Shown here in pieces: positions 1-12,400 of a DNA stretch of 64,000 nucleotides (positions within the stretch are counted from its first letter, which is position 1; each line of letters begins with the position of its first letter). Origin of the DNA: Imbricaverruca yamaguchii (Eukaryota; Arthropoda; Thecostraca; Neoverrucidae); NCBI GenBank assembly GCA_034440575.1, contig JAOTOL010001092.1, positions 124,001 to 188,000 on the forward strand. Direction: 5' to 3'. The notes beneath the pieces are model-generated. The model was not told the origin of the DNA. It saw only the letters and a list, made by a program, of their open reading frames with translations, and ran no database searches. The position numbers were made by a program, and so were the translations under genes.

Positions 1-503
1 TATATATTGAATTTCTAAATTTATTCCATTCAGTGCCCACTTAGTGTCGGTATGACTGTTAAATTCGACTACCGTGTCATGCACCTCGATTAAGCTGTAA
101 TTAACCCAATGCATGGACCGATGATCAAATCTTGATTCTGATTTAAACTTCCTTCCAGTATGTCGAATCACTTACGAACGCCATCCGCAAATAAAACTTC
201 TGCCAATGCAAGCATGCTGGCACCAACTCCGGGAACAAACACAGATCTCCGATCACATCTATCCTGAGCACTTCTAATTGTACCGCACCGCAACAAACGT
301 CAGATTGAACTGAAAATGAAAGATCTGTGTGAAGTATTATAACACCAATAATTATTGGTGTTTAGCTTCACTGTTCCTTCTTCCTTTAAACAACAAGTGA
401 CCAAAAAGGCATGGTGTTTCTTTCAACCTTCCGGGATGTATTCATACTCTCGAAGACCGTATTGAGGTATAGGGGGCAATTCAGTGATAAGGTTTCTTTT
501 GCG
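1..503. other. Unrecognised AT-rich sequence
   Basis: I see no gene, repeat or transposon signature. The longest open frame is under 65 codons and looks random. Confidence 0.5.
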
Positions 504-614
504 AGTCATTTGCCGCCACTGATCACCATGTTCACCTCCAAGTCATTTGCCGCTACTGATCACCATGCTCACCTCCAAGTCATTTGCCGCTACTGATCAC
601 CATGCTCACCTCCA
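504..614. repeat. Three exact-length 37 bp tandem units carrying a splice donor
   Basis: Three head-to-tail 37 bp units, each beginning AGTCATTTGCCGC and ending CACCTCCA, with very few mismatches. On the - strand every unit reads TGGAG|GTGA(G/A)CATGG. That is a good splice-donor sequence, and it coincides with the 3' end of the predicted minus-strand exon. The donor itself has therefore been triplicated. Confidence 0.85.
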
Positions 615-978
615 AGCAGAGGTCCTCGATGCTGCCGCCGGGTGCTGTCCGATGGGCGAAAGGTACCCGCTGGCAGACCTGCCCTGTTGTGCCGCTGCTG
701 TAGGCTGAGCCCGTGGAGGCCGGGTCAGGCGGCGGCGGCGGCGGCGGCACCTGGCCGTTCCTGTCGCTGCTGTCCAGCGAGCCGTCTGTCTCGTGTCGCA
801 GTGCTGGCCGGTCGGACGCGCCGTCTCCCTCCGTGCGGCCGCCCTTGATGATGGACTCGGTGCGCTGTTCGGGCGGCTCCTTCATCTGCCGGTACTTGTC
901 GCAGCCGACAATCTCCGGGTCGCGGAACGACAGCTTCTTGCGCGGCCGCTGCAGCTTGGTGCGCGGTCGCGCCTCCGC
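610..978 (-). CDS. Probable internal coding exon of an unrecognised protein
   Basis: A 123-codon open stretch on the - strand with strongly G/C-biased third positions, unlike its shadow frames. It is bounded by a plausible acceptor (CATGCAG at its start) and a donor (TTGGAG|GTGAGC at its end), both in phase 0. The N-terminal part is basic and looks conserved (RTKLQRPRKKLSFRDPEIVG, then KYRQMKEPPEQRTESIIKGG). The middle has a seven-proline run, and the end is SIEDLCLE before the donor. An alternative is translation from a Met six codons upstream of the acceptor (MTRNMQ). I do not recognise the family. The composition suggests a disordered linker of a larger scaffold or signalling protein. No partner exon was identified on this strand. 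Confidence 0.5.
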
Positions 979-1334
979 CTGCATGTTGCGCGTCATGAGG
1001 CCACCGGCGGCACGTGCTGCCGACGCCTCCAGTGTGTGTGGCTCACCAGCCGGAAGGCGGCGCTGGCAGCCTCGGCGGCGCGCGGCAGACAGTCGCGGCG
1101 CGGTGGGCCGAGTCGGCAGACTGGGCCGCCGTCGGACGGCCGCCGGTGAGGTCTGGCCAATCAGCTGCTGGCGGCCGTCGCCGACCCTGGCCGGCGGCCA
1201 GCCGGGCGCCGTGTCAATGTTGTCGGACAGCCAGGCGGCCCGCCACGGCTTCCTCCCACGCTCCCCTTTGGCACCGCCGGGGTCGCTCTGGTGCGCCGAA
1301 ATGTCAGGCGTCTAGTGACCTCTGGTGGCCTCGG

Positions 1335-1800
1335 TCTCTTGTCAGACGCAGTTTCTTGTCAAAGCTGCAAATGCCCTCTTACCAGACGCACTTTCTTGTC
1401 AGAGCTACAGCTTTCGTCTTATCGGACGGGATTCTCTTGTTTGAGCAGCAGTTGACTTCCTATCAGAATGATTTCTTGTCAGAGTTGCAGCTAACCTTTT
1501 ACCAGACGCAGTCTCTCCTTAAAGCTGCAGCTGATCTGCCACCAGACGCTGTTACTTCCTAGAGCTGTTGCTAACCTATTACCAGACGCATTTGCTAGTC
1601 AGAGCTGCAGTTGATCTTTTAACAGACGTAGTTTCTTGTCAGAGCCGTAGTTGACCGCTTACCAGAAGCAGTCATTTGTCGGAGCTTTAGCTAATCTACC
1701 ATACGCAGCTTGTTGTCACAGGTGCAGCTGTCCTCTTATCACCTCTTGTCGAAGCTTCAGTCAACCTCTTATCAGAACTACAAATGACCCGTCAGAGCTG
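1335..1800. repeat. Degenerate ~40-43 bp tandem repeat
   Basis: About eleven diverged units containing ACCAGACGCA(G/C)TTTCTTGTC followed by AGAGCTGCAGCTGA. Divergence between units is higher than in the other arrays, so this array is probably old. Confidence 0.75.
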
Positions 1801-2117
1801 TTGCTGATCTTCCTCTGGTGCTCCCGCGTCTGCCGAGCCGGCCGTCTGAAGCCTGGTGATCGCACGTGGGCTGGCGGCTCTAACCAGTCGGACGGTCCGG
1901 CCACACAACGGTCGCAGGCCGTGACCTAAGCCAGCGGCTATTGTCGTCCTCCCTGGAAAGGACCACAACTCCACAGGTCCCAGACAGGTGCTGGCGGGTA
2001 TGTCGTCCGATCGGCCAACTCAAGATAGACACTTCTGGCACGACCGGGTGCCAAGCCGTCTGGCCGCTTCGCAACGTTTGAGAAAGCTGGCAGACATCCA
2101 TATGGCATTGCTGTTGC

Positions 2118-2880
2118 CAGCCAGTCGCCCTGCGTGTCGCACTGAGTGTCGCCAGCCAGTCGCCCTGAGTGTCGCCAGCCAGTCGCCCTGCGTGTCGCAC
2201 TGAGTGTCGCCAGCCAGTCGCCCTGAGTGTCGCCAGCCAGTCGCCCTGAGTGTCGTACTGAGTGTCGCCAGCCAGTCGCCCTGAGTGTCGTACTGAGTGT
2301 CGCCAGCCAGTCGCCCTGAGTGTCGTACTGAGTGTCGCCAGCCAGTCGCCCTGAGTGTCGTACTGAGTGTCGCCAGCCAGTCGCCCTGAGTGTCGTACTG
2401 AGTGTCGCCAGCCAGTCGCCCTGAGTGTCGTACTGAGTGTCGCCAGCCAGTCGCCCTGAGTGTCGTACTGAGTGTCGCCAGCCAGTCGCCCTGAGTGTCG
2501 TACTGAGTGTCGCCAGCCAGTCGCCCTGAGTGTCGTACTGAGTGTCGCCAGCCAGTCGCCCTGAGTGCCACCCTGAGTGTTGCCCTAAGTGTCGCCCTGG
2601 GTGTCACCCTGAGTGTCACCCTGAGTGTCGTCCTGAGTGCCGCCCTAAGTGTCGCCCTGAGTGTCGCCACCCAGTCTCTCTGAGTGTCGCCAGCCAGTCG
2701 CCCCTGAGTGTCGCCCTGAGTGTCGCCCTGGGTGTCACCCTGAGTGTCACCCTGAGTGTCGTCCTGAGTGCCGCCCTAAGTGTCGCCCTGAGTGTCGCCA
2801 CCCAGTCTCTCTGAGTGTCGCCAGCCAGTCGCCCTGAGTGTCGCCCTGAGTGTCGCCCTGAGTGCCGCCCTGAGTGCCGC
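2118..2880. repeat. 35 bp minisatellite grading into a 12-15 bp array
   Basis: The first part repeats a 35 bp unit made of CGCCAGCCAGTCGCCCTGAG plus TGTCGTACTGAGTGT about 12 times, almost without change. From about 2560 it passes into a looser array of the 12 bp word CTGAGTGTCGCC and variants. The long minus-strand open frame through it is a by-product of the repeat. Confidence 0.9.
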
Positions 2881-5800
2881 CATGCGCGTCGGTGGACCCG
2901 ACCTACAGCTACACAAGCGCGCCTCACGAACAGAGGTGAACTTATGCTTTGGAATAATGAATAATGGGTGCGGAGAGGACACTTTGGGAACAATTGACTT
3001 TGGATAGGATAATCAGCAGTATTTCTCTGATAACAGAAACACATTTTCTGGTGATTTCCATCTGGTTGATGGGATTCTTATCAGATGGCAAGAAGCTTGA
3101 AGCCATTTCAAATGGCATGAATACATTTTTCTACGAAGAGAACGAATACAAAACTTTCTTGAACAGTGCTCTGGAATCTGGAAATTAACGTGCTCCCTCA
3201 CCAGTCCCACTTATACAAGTACAAAACTATTACTTCAATTTGTCCTAGCGAAATATGGATCGTACACACGTTGGTTTCATCTTACGAACAGTGGAAAGAG
3301 TAATAATACTGGATGTGCTGTTCGAAAACGATCAAATTATGCAGTCGATTGGCTGTCATGCATAGGTACCCATGTATGAATACACCAAGATACCCAAGCA
3401 TTGATATGTAGCCATGCGCCACTATCATATGAACAGCTAATGTGGACGTGGCGTCACAACCTGCAGCTCCGCTCATCTGTCTAAGGGTGTGCGAACGCCA
3501 GCGCGAAGCAATTTTGCACTAACCATTCACCATTCCCATTATCATCAGCACTAGCATTCAGCAGCCGCCCAGTCGGAGCCCAGTTCTGCCGCCTGTACTG
3601 ACCAGGGTCTGGGCGCCTCGGAGCGTCTCCACGTGACAGTGGTCCATTCGTCGCCTCATTTGACTAACGTGCTGTCCGGCAGGCTGCAAATAACGAGAGA
3701 CATCACTACTGTGGTGCACGCAAACGAACCAGACGAATGAGGCGACGAGGCTTGACCGGATTACATGAAGCAATCGACGGGCTAACCGTATCGCCGGCGG
3801 CTGAATACTTCAGCAGTCGGTCTAGCGGCCAGCGGGACTTCACTTCAGTTCGGTGGTGCAGGTAGAGATTGCACTGGCCGATGGGCAGTCATGAGCTCAG
3901 TTCTTTTCCATGTCCTTGTGGGAAGCATACAGCTAGCTGCAACGACACATCCTCCAAATTGTACATGCATGTGTCGACTTATCACATGCTAGCAGTGAAC
4001 TTTCCCTGTAGTACATGCGCTTCAGAGTGCATACTGAACCTACACGCAGGGCACTATATGCGAGCTGGACATATCGCCGCAGCTCACGATCATCAGTACT
4101 AAAAATCACACTTCCTGTGAAGGGCCATGCATTCCCATTATCTACATGTAGGCGAATCGCACGAAGCGTGTCAGTGCCCTAATGACGTAAATAACGTCAG
4201 GATAATCAGGAAGTACCACTATAATAGCAGCGCTCATTTCCAATTGTCATCCAATTTTCAAGGGATTTCGATGACGGACATGATGTTACATTATTTAATT
4301 TGATTATTCGCAAGCTTATGGCCTAAGGAAACCGGTATCTAGGTGTATATAGATGCATCAGAAGGATATCCATCGAATCTTGGGACGACACTGTCTGAAT
4401 TATCGATGTCCACGCAAGGATTATCCCGACGGCTTCCAAAGATATGGCGGATTGCCACGTCCGTAGGATCAACAAACAATTTATAAAAGATATTATGAAT
4501 GCAATAACGACTTAATAAAGAAAATATCATTAACAACTTCACCTGTCAAGCTCTGTCAATCAAGGGACGCGAAATGTAGGATACGATTGTGACGCAGCAA
4601 CTGGCCCTTTCCGATTTGTGGTGAGGGAGAAAATGAACAATCCTCCGTCTGATATCGCTGCTCCTCCGTCTGACAGACTGAGTCCTCCGACTGATTTCGC
4701 TGGTACCAATACGCTTCTCTGAAGAGACCCAGCTGCAAGTGTGGCTAATGTCAGCCTGTCATGTCGGCGGAAACTCGCCCCTTCCATCCCCCTCCATCCC
4801 ACACATGAGCACTGTTCCGGCTCAAGTGTGGCTTTGTTCTTCGGCTTTTCGGAAAAGTACTCTTAATCTCTCGTCTGACATCTCGAGGAGAAGACCGCAT
4901 AGGCTTCCAATGCGCCTCCCCGAATCGTCCTTCATACCAGAAATATAGACGCCGATCGATTTTCTCCAATTTCCAATTCAATCCAATCCAATCCAATCCA
5001 ATTTTCCATTGTAACAGCCGATATCACCACACGGTGGCAGGCTGGTCAAACTCACCTACACACACACAATCTCCAATTTCCCCTCTAAACTTGAAAGTTC
5101 GGTCACGCTGGTGATGTAGACGATTCGGATCTGATCTGCCACCCATGACCTGAAAGGGGATCAATTTGCTTTCTTCTTGAGTGTCGAAATAAAGGTTATT
5201 CACCTGGTGACAAAGACAATGCAGCATGCAGTACGCGCGTAGCCTGGTTTTTACTGAGAGCTGGGTCCAGGTGAACCACACTGAAAACAATGGAACATCA
5301 GCCAGCGCGTAAATCAAAAGACGACAATATGCATAGCAATTCACACATCATAATTTTCAGTGTGTTAATACAAGCGTCGGTGTTTCAATGAAGGATAACT
5401 ACCACAATGACCCCCATCATGCTCTCCCTCTTGACGTGGAAAAACATTGTTTACACGAACCCTGGAAGTGGGGCGTGACTACAAACTGGCGCCATAATAC
5501 ACACAATCGTTGTCATGGTGATGCCGTCCACGTGTACTACTTTCTATAGGTTGACAAACTCGGCCGGCAGCAGCATTCCATCCATGAACCCGTCGATGAA
5601 AGACGTTGCCTACTCGGTGTGAGTAGATTGTCCACCCAGGCAGCCATCGCACTGTGTGGGCGCTCCATTAAAATGTTCACCAAATGCTGACAAAATTAAA
5701 CAAACATAGTGATTTGTGGTACTTCAAGTAGCTACGGAGGGGAAAATCATTGTGATTTCATGTAGAGGCTACATGTTAAAAACTAAAACAAATGCGTTGT

Positions 5801-7076
5801 TTTTTTAGGGAGTCGAAAAAAAACTGAAAAACCATATAATTAATTGACTTATGGTTTCTTCTGCAATCACATAAGCATATAATCGACATTATAAACCAGT
5901 GAGAGCTGTTCTGTTCCTCGGCATATGCGCATTTTCTCCCACCTATCTATGGCATCAGGGGCTGACAAATGATGACTAATATTTACTCCCGATCGCTCCA
6001 TTGCTCCACGTCCTACCTGCAGTCAAAAATAGACAACTGTCTGTGACGTAACCGCACGGGTCGAAGTCGACCACGCTTTGTGGTCCACCACGCCGCCCAG
6101 TGTTAGGCCGGCCGGTTTACAGTCTTCCCCGGTCGGGAAACAATTTATCTGAGCTGTCCATCAGCACCGGCGGAGAGCTCAAATAACACCAGGCGCTTTG
6201 TCGTCACTGACTTCACCAGAATGAAATCACATCCCATCCCCCAGCCCGGTGAGAGTCAGTATCACCTGTGTAAGGACGATGCCTCGGCCAGTCAGCTGCT
6301 ACCCGTGCTAACTGAGCAGGGTATGCTAACATGGTGCACATGGACAGGCTCGGAACAATGAAAACCTTCTATAGGTAGAGCTACCAATTCATTTAGAAGG
6401 CGCTGACTCACCCGAATAGCCGGTCAAGCTTTTCCAATAAGTGCCTATGCTAACACCTCCAGTGGCACGATCTTATTTCAGTTGTACAACTACTAGGCCA
6501 TCTCGTGCAATATCTATGGGACTCCACTTTTCACTGGGCCATGGTACGCCAGGGTCACCGACACTGACATCCTTACTGTCAGAGTGTCAGTGTTCGTAGT
6601 CCTGACACTGGCACAGTGCCACTGACACTGGTATCCTGACTGGTGCACAGCGTAGGGACCACTTTTCCCCCTTTTTCCTTATGTGGACCCCTGTTTCGTA
6701 TGCAGCAGCCTATCCTATTTGGCTGCACGCACTGTTACAGGCTCGATTGCTATTGGGCTTTCCTATCGCCAACTATTCAAAAGTTAGGACAGCCAGCTTA
6801 GGAATGCCTCAGGATGCCAATGCACATGTCATTTGTCTTCATACCTACAGTTCACTGTGACTATTTGCATCTTTTTATTTGTCTTTTTTTTTGCAAATAG
6901 GCCACCACCAGTTATTGGTAGAAGTAGCCCTAGGAGCACCTCAGCTAGGTAGCAAGCTAGTAACGCCAAGGAACTCCTGGGGCCACAAAGTGAAAAGTGT
7001 TATGAAGGGAAAGGTATACATATATGTACAATATCACACAAGCCTGTGTCATTGTGTCACAGAATATACACACACA
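2881..7076. other. Unrecognised intergenic or intronic sequence
   Basis: No coding exon or transposon could be supported. Small items seen: an (ATCCA)n run near 4975-5000, and degenerate CTGACACTGG-type words at about 6550-6640 that recur at about 7430-7510. Confidence 0.4.
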
Positions 7077-7260
7077 TGAAAAATGTACACCCAAACTTAC
7101 TTCACATACATAAACACATACACTCACACATCCATGCAAATATCAATACATACACATATACTAGCATGCACATACATAAATATACACTCATATGCATCCA
7201 TGCACATCCATGCACAAACATGCACACAGTAGCACACAGCTGCAATCACATGCAATTAAT
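7077..7260. repeat. Low-complexity ACAT/ACAC-rich tract
   Basis: Imperfect ACAC, ACAT and GCAT words dominate for about 180 bp. This is simple sequence with no coding signal. Confidence 0.7.
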
Positions 7261-7879
7261 CATATAGGTACATATGCATCATCGCATATGCAATAGTTTC
7301 TCCTTTTTGTAGTGCGTAATTGTGAATTTTACTAACCATTTGGTTTGTGATGTATAAGTCAATGAAATAAGCTCTGATAACTTTTTTATATCTTCTTTCT
7401 TAATAGGTACATGAGTACAGGAAGGAAATTGACCACTGACACTGTTACTCTAACTGACACGTAGGGAACACTGACATTGACACCTGGACTGACACCGACA
7501 CAGCCAGACCAGATTCGCAGTCTTCCCAGACTCGACTCATAGACTCTCACAGCCCGGGTCATCGAGTCCATCCATTTTCGTGCCGACTCTAGCTCTGGGT
7601 TCGGCGCCAGAGCCAGCCTGACCCAGGCGCCAGTCACAGACCAGTCCTCGGACCGCATCCGCCGGGGTACCTCGGGGCACCCTCATGCCACTCCCGAGTG
7701 GCACCCTCATGCCACCTCGCTGACTCCGCCCCCGGCTGAACCGCCCGCGTTCGACGCCCCGTCCAGCCGCGCGTGCCGCCTCAGGTCGGTTTATCGGGCC
7801 GTGTTAGTTGTCCAAACAGGCGGTTCGCTGTTGTCGGCTCGTCCCAGCCGGCCCACGATGTGGGGCCAGCAGTAGCCCG

Positions 7880-8335
7880 TCACGGTGGGCTGAGCGAGAC
7901 AACCGACCGACAGTCACCGTGGGCTGAGTGGGACAACCGACCGACAGTCACGGTGGGCTGAGCGAGACAACCGACCGACAGTCACCGTGGGCTGAGCGAG
8001 ACAACCGACCGACAGCCACCGTGGGCTGAGCGAGACAACCGACCGACAGTCACCGTGGGCTGGGCGAGACAACCGACCGACAGTCACGGTGGGCTGAGCG
8101 AGACAACCGACCGACAGCCACCGTGGGCTGAGCGAGACAACCGACCGACAGACAGTCACGGTGGGCTGAGCGAGACAACCGACCGACAGTCACCGGGGGC
8201 TGAGCGAGACAACCGACCGACAGACAGTCACGGTGGGCTGAGCGAGACAACCGACCGACAGCCACGGTGGGCTGAGCAAGAAAACCGACCGACAGACCGT
8301 CACGGTGGGCTGAGCGAGACAACCGACCATCAATC
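7880..8335. repeat. 34-38 bp minisatellite
   Basis: About 13 units of GGGCTGAGCGAGACAACCGA plus CCGACAGTCACGGT. Length variants arise from an extra CAGA. The open frames on both strands come from the repeat. Confidence 0.92.
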
Positions 8336-8422
8336 GTGGGTGTGCCAACACAGTCGTGGGTGGGCCACACTGAGTGCATTGGTGGGCCACACTGAGTGCA
8401 TTGGTGGGCTACACTGAGTGCG
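8336..8422. repeat. Short ~22 bp tandem repeat
   Basis: Three to four copies of GTGGGCCACACTGAGTGCAT, directly abutting the preceding array. Confidence 0.8.
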
Positions 8423-8555
8423 TGAATGGGCACTTAATATGTGAGTGATAGGCTTCAGTGCTTCTTCAACATCGGTGACAAATCAAATGTTTCTCACTGT
8501 GCTTCAGTACGCACGAATTACCCCGTGCTGTCCTCAGAAGCAGTGCGGTCAGAGG

Positions 8556-8945
8556 AGAGATAAATGGAGAGAGAGATAGATAGAGAGAGAGAGATAGAGA
8601 GATAGACAGAGAGATAGATAGAGATATACATAGATAGATGGATAGCGAGACAGATAGAGAAATAGATAGAGAGAGAGAGAGATATATGGATAGATAGAAA
8701 GAAGATAGACAGATAGATATAGATATATACAGAGATAGAGAGCTAGAGATATATAAATAGAGAGATATAGAGATATAGGGATGGAGAGATAGAGAAATGG
8801 AGAGATAGAGAAATGGAGAGATAGAGAGATAGAGAGATAAATATAGATATAGATATAGAGAAAGAAATAAATAGATATGGAGATAGATATAGAGATAGAG
8901 ACAAAGATAGAGCTGGAGATAGAGATAGACATAGAGATAGAGATG
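8556..8945. repeat. GATA/GAGA compound microsatellite
   Basis: Nearly 400 bp of interspersed GATA, GAGA and GAGATA words. The serine/leucine/tyrosine-rich frames on the other strand are artefacts of it. Confidence 0.95.
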
Positions 8946-9289
8946 TTTCGGTACCTTTACGGAACATGTTCTGACTGCACTAGGCAAGCCAAGGTGTGGC
9001 CAAGCACTAGCAGATTGTAAAACCAGGGACGGAGCCAGAAATTTGAAGGATGTGTCGGATTTTGCGAAGGGGCCCTAGACTACCACCACGACTTTAAAGT
9101 CCCCAGATTTTCGAACAGTTTGCTTCGAAAAAGGCTCGTATTCTACCTTGTAACAAAGTTTTTCCATTTTTAACTTATCAATGGGGACGTGGATCGTCGG
9201 ATCCATCCTTCCACGGATGGGGATGTCATTGCAAGAGATGTCGGCTCAGTATTATGTGAAGGATAAATAAAGGCCTGGAAGCGCTCGCA

Positions 9290-9535
9290 GACTCCGTCAG
9301 GGCCCGTGCACGTTCGTCATGGTCCGTATGTGTTCATGGAGACCCATTCGTAAAGGTTTGTAAGGGTTTGTAGAAGTTCACAATGGTCCGTGGACATTCG
9401 TAAGTGCTCACAGACGGTCGTAAGGACTCGTGAGGGCCTGCCGACGTTCGCAAAGGCCCGTAGCCGTTGATGAAAGTCCGTAGGCGTTTGTTTGTAAGAC
9501 CTCGTAGACGATTGTATGGGCCCGACAACAACCGT
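9290..9535. repeat. Degenerate short-period repeat
   Basis: Words of the type CGTTCGTAA and GGTCCGTAGA recur about every 11-13 bp, or 24 bp in pairs, with many substitutions. Confidence 0.6.
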
Positions 9536-9771
9536 GAAGAGTGTTGTGGGTCTACCTCGATGTGCCATGGGATGCTGCAGGTATAATCACGCGCGTGGTC
9601 CTGGCGCGGCCCTTCCGGCCGCACCAGGGACCCGCGGGAGCCCACGGAGGGTGTGGCCGCCCCGCCCCCTGGTCACGTTCTTGTGCGCCGCACAATGCGA
9701 TAATTCCAGTTCAAGGGCAGAATGTAAACCGGGTGGTTAGCGTTCCGCCAACAGACCGAAACGGACGACGC

Positions 9772-10146
9772 GCCACCTCGCCGCCGAGTGCCCCGCCTTA
9801 CTGTGCCAGTTCACCACCTCGCCGCCGAGTGCCCGGCCTTACTGTGCCAGTTTACCACCTCGCCGCCGAGTGCCCGGCCTTACTGTGTCAGTTCACCACC
9901 TCACCGCCGAATGCCCAGCCTTACTGTGCCAGTTCACCACCTCGCCGCCGAGTGCCCGGCCTTACTGTGCCAGTTCACCACCTCGCCGCCGAGTGCCCGG
10001 CCTTACTGTGTCAGTTCACCACCTCGCCGCCGAGTGTCCGGCCTTACTGTGCCAGTTCACCACCTCGCCGCCGAGTGCCTGGCCTTACTGTGCCAGTTCA
10101 CCACCTCGCCGCCGAGTGCCCGGCCTTACTGTGCCAGTTCACCAGC
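9772..10146. repeat. 41 bp minisatellite
   Basis: Nine units of CACCTCGCCGCCGAGTGCCC followed by GGCCTTACTGTGCCAGTTCAC, very similar to one another. Because 41 is not divisible by three, each frame cycles through all three peptides. This explains the overlapping open frames. Confidence 0.93.
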
Positions 10147-10184
10147 TAACCGTCTGATGCCAACCGTCGTGCACCAATGAGAGA

Positions 10185-10262
10185 GTGTAGCGAATCGAAC
10201 CCCGCCTCACCGGGACAGTATACGAGTCCAGGCGCCGCTCTGTCCAACTGAGCTATCAAGGT
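10185..10262 (-). mobile_element. tRNA-like SINE head
   Basis: On the - strand an A box (TAGCTCAGTTGG) and a B box (GGTTCGATTC) are spaced as in a tRNA-derived SINE. The segment between them is too long and unpaired for a functional tRNA. It resembles the head of the SINE at about 51.95 kb. Confidence 0.5.
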
Positions 10263-10342
10263 GATTACTCTCAATCTGCTGACATAAGGTGGGATCCATT
10301 AGGTATATGCCCATAAAAGCCACTGCACGTGGAGGGCATGTA

Positions 10343-10371
10343 TCGTGAAATAAATAAATAAATAAATATAT
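10343..10371. repeat. AAAT microsatellite
   Basis: A short run of AAAT units following GTG. Confidence 0.85.
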
Positions 10372-10499
10372 GGTGCCCTGATTGTAGCCTTGCTGGTGCT
10401 TTGTGGCGGAGATATAAAAATATAGCAAAATAAGTATGGAATTAAATTGATATGCATATATATGTATACATACCCCATGAAAATATTTAAATAGATACA

Positions 10500-12400
10500 T
10501 GTCCCAATAGATGGTGGTTGATATAAGAAATTGAAGCAGACAATGCTTATGGTACTTAGGTGAGGTAATTAAATATCTTTAGCCCCTTTCAGAGAAGACA
10601 CCGGTCGAGTCAAACATGTAACCAGTGTACAAAATGAGTTGTACCTACCTGCTGAATAATATGGTTTCCAACTGGCCATGAAGCTCAGGTACAATACCAT
10701 ATTGCGACACAGACTAATGTGAAAAGTAAGGAATAAGTTCGTTGTACTTTACCATCACCCGACTGGGGGATGAGGTGAAGGGAACAGTCTCTTTAATTCT
10801 TCTACAGAGTTTTCGCGATTGCAAAACATATGGGAGAACACAGCGTGCCCAAATGCTGCGTATCTTTTCGTGCATATATTGCACACCTTGTGGTAAAACT
10901 TTGAACTTAGTTCACACCAGGTTACTGACCTAGGTAAGATCAAAATGTGTAACCTCCAGAAGAATTTGACCTCCAGCAGAAAGCTAAGGGACACATCGAT
11001 TTCGGTAGCACCTACAGGAGTCGAAGTATGCGTTAAGCCCAACAACTTGTCTTCTCCATATTTTTTTATCTCGTGAAACCTAACCTGCTGTCCTGACCTA
11101 ACCAGACCTGCTGTCCTGACCTGAGTTCGGTTCAACTGTTGCCAATTTCCCACGATTTCCGTCAGTGAATGAATTTCACGTGGATTTTGAATTCCATGTA
11201 TCTCGTGTGGTACACATCACATCGCATAATACTATGGGCTGTCCAAAGATCTCGACTAATTGAGTCAGGTTTTGGCCCATCATGAAGCCTACGTATGATT
11301 TTAGATGTTCTAGGGGCAAAAAGAAAAAAAATACGCTTCTCTGCTTCGCAAGGTGACCACTAATTTCGAATTCAGCCTGAAAAATACTATAAAATAATCC
11401 AGATGTCAAAACGGTAACCCGAGGTCGTCTAAGTTAAATGGCCCCAGTTTACTTTGTGGCCTGATGCAGAAGTCTAAACCGCAATGAAGTGGGATAATAT
11501 AATGTTCTCAAGGAGAAAAATGAACACGCGTAATCGATATCAGCACACACTGTGATTGGCAGGAAAACCCATGAACAAATTGTATTCCAAGCATGACCTT
11601 GACCCCGCCCTTTCACTTACGTCAAAAGCTGTGTCGGCTTTTGAGTTTACTCGCAGAGCCAAACACGACAGTGGTCTTTATTTTTAGCTCCGACGCATCG
11701 TTTCGAAATAGAAAGAGGGGTGGGCTCAAAAGATCATCCCCAGCCGGAACTGCATCATTTCCGGCCGACCAGACGGGTAGGGTTAATGGAGGATGCACGC
11801 CACATGTAGACGGTGGGGACGTATATCTACAGTTACCGCTCTAGCGTCCCGTAATAAGCGTAGACCGACATGTGTGAAGCTTAGGGAGGGAGTCTGATGA
11901 GTTGAGGCGGAGCTTTGGTTGAGTCGCTAAAAATACCATTATCCTTCTCGAAATACCAGTAATAAGAAGTCAGAGGTGTCATCATCTTCAATTTATCAGG
12001 TGTGGTTTAACCCGAGATGCACTGGGACGACTACCATGCCACAGGAACAAGGAAGTGGCCGTCTCCTATCCTAGATGAGGTCGGACCACAGGGACTTAGC
12101 AGTGGCGAGGTTGTTGGATATGAGGGTGATGGAGGAGGGGACTTGAGCGAACATGGGAATGGCTGGGAAAACTTTGAACACTGTTAAGAAAAGTATGGTT
12201 TATAATGGTCCATCAAAAGCGCAGCCAACCAGGGTTGTAGCCAAGGAGACGTTGGGGGCGGTCCCCCTGGGCTCCCACGGGGCGCTAGTGGGGCCCGAAG
12301 AGGCGCGCCAGGGTTCCACACGCAATCGTTTACGGGATCGCCATAACGGAGATATAAAAACCACGCAACGGACAAATTTCTGGAGAATATTGTCGGTTGT
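10500..12400. other. Unrecognised sequence
   Basis: No supported feature. A CCTGACCTAACC-like word occurs twice near 11095-11125. Confidence 0.4.

Noticed and set aside
3780..3865. Possible transcription start and 5' UTR exon for WAVE (TCAGTT initiator-like words, donor-like GGTGCAG|GTAGAG)
   Set aside because: The initiator lies only ~15 bp from the donor, no other core elements are seen, and it is 18 kb from exon 1. Cap-site data would be decisive.
7880..8335. CRISPR array
   Set aside because: The units are contiguous repeats without unique spacers, in a eukaryotic genome.
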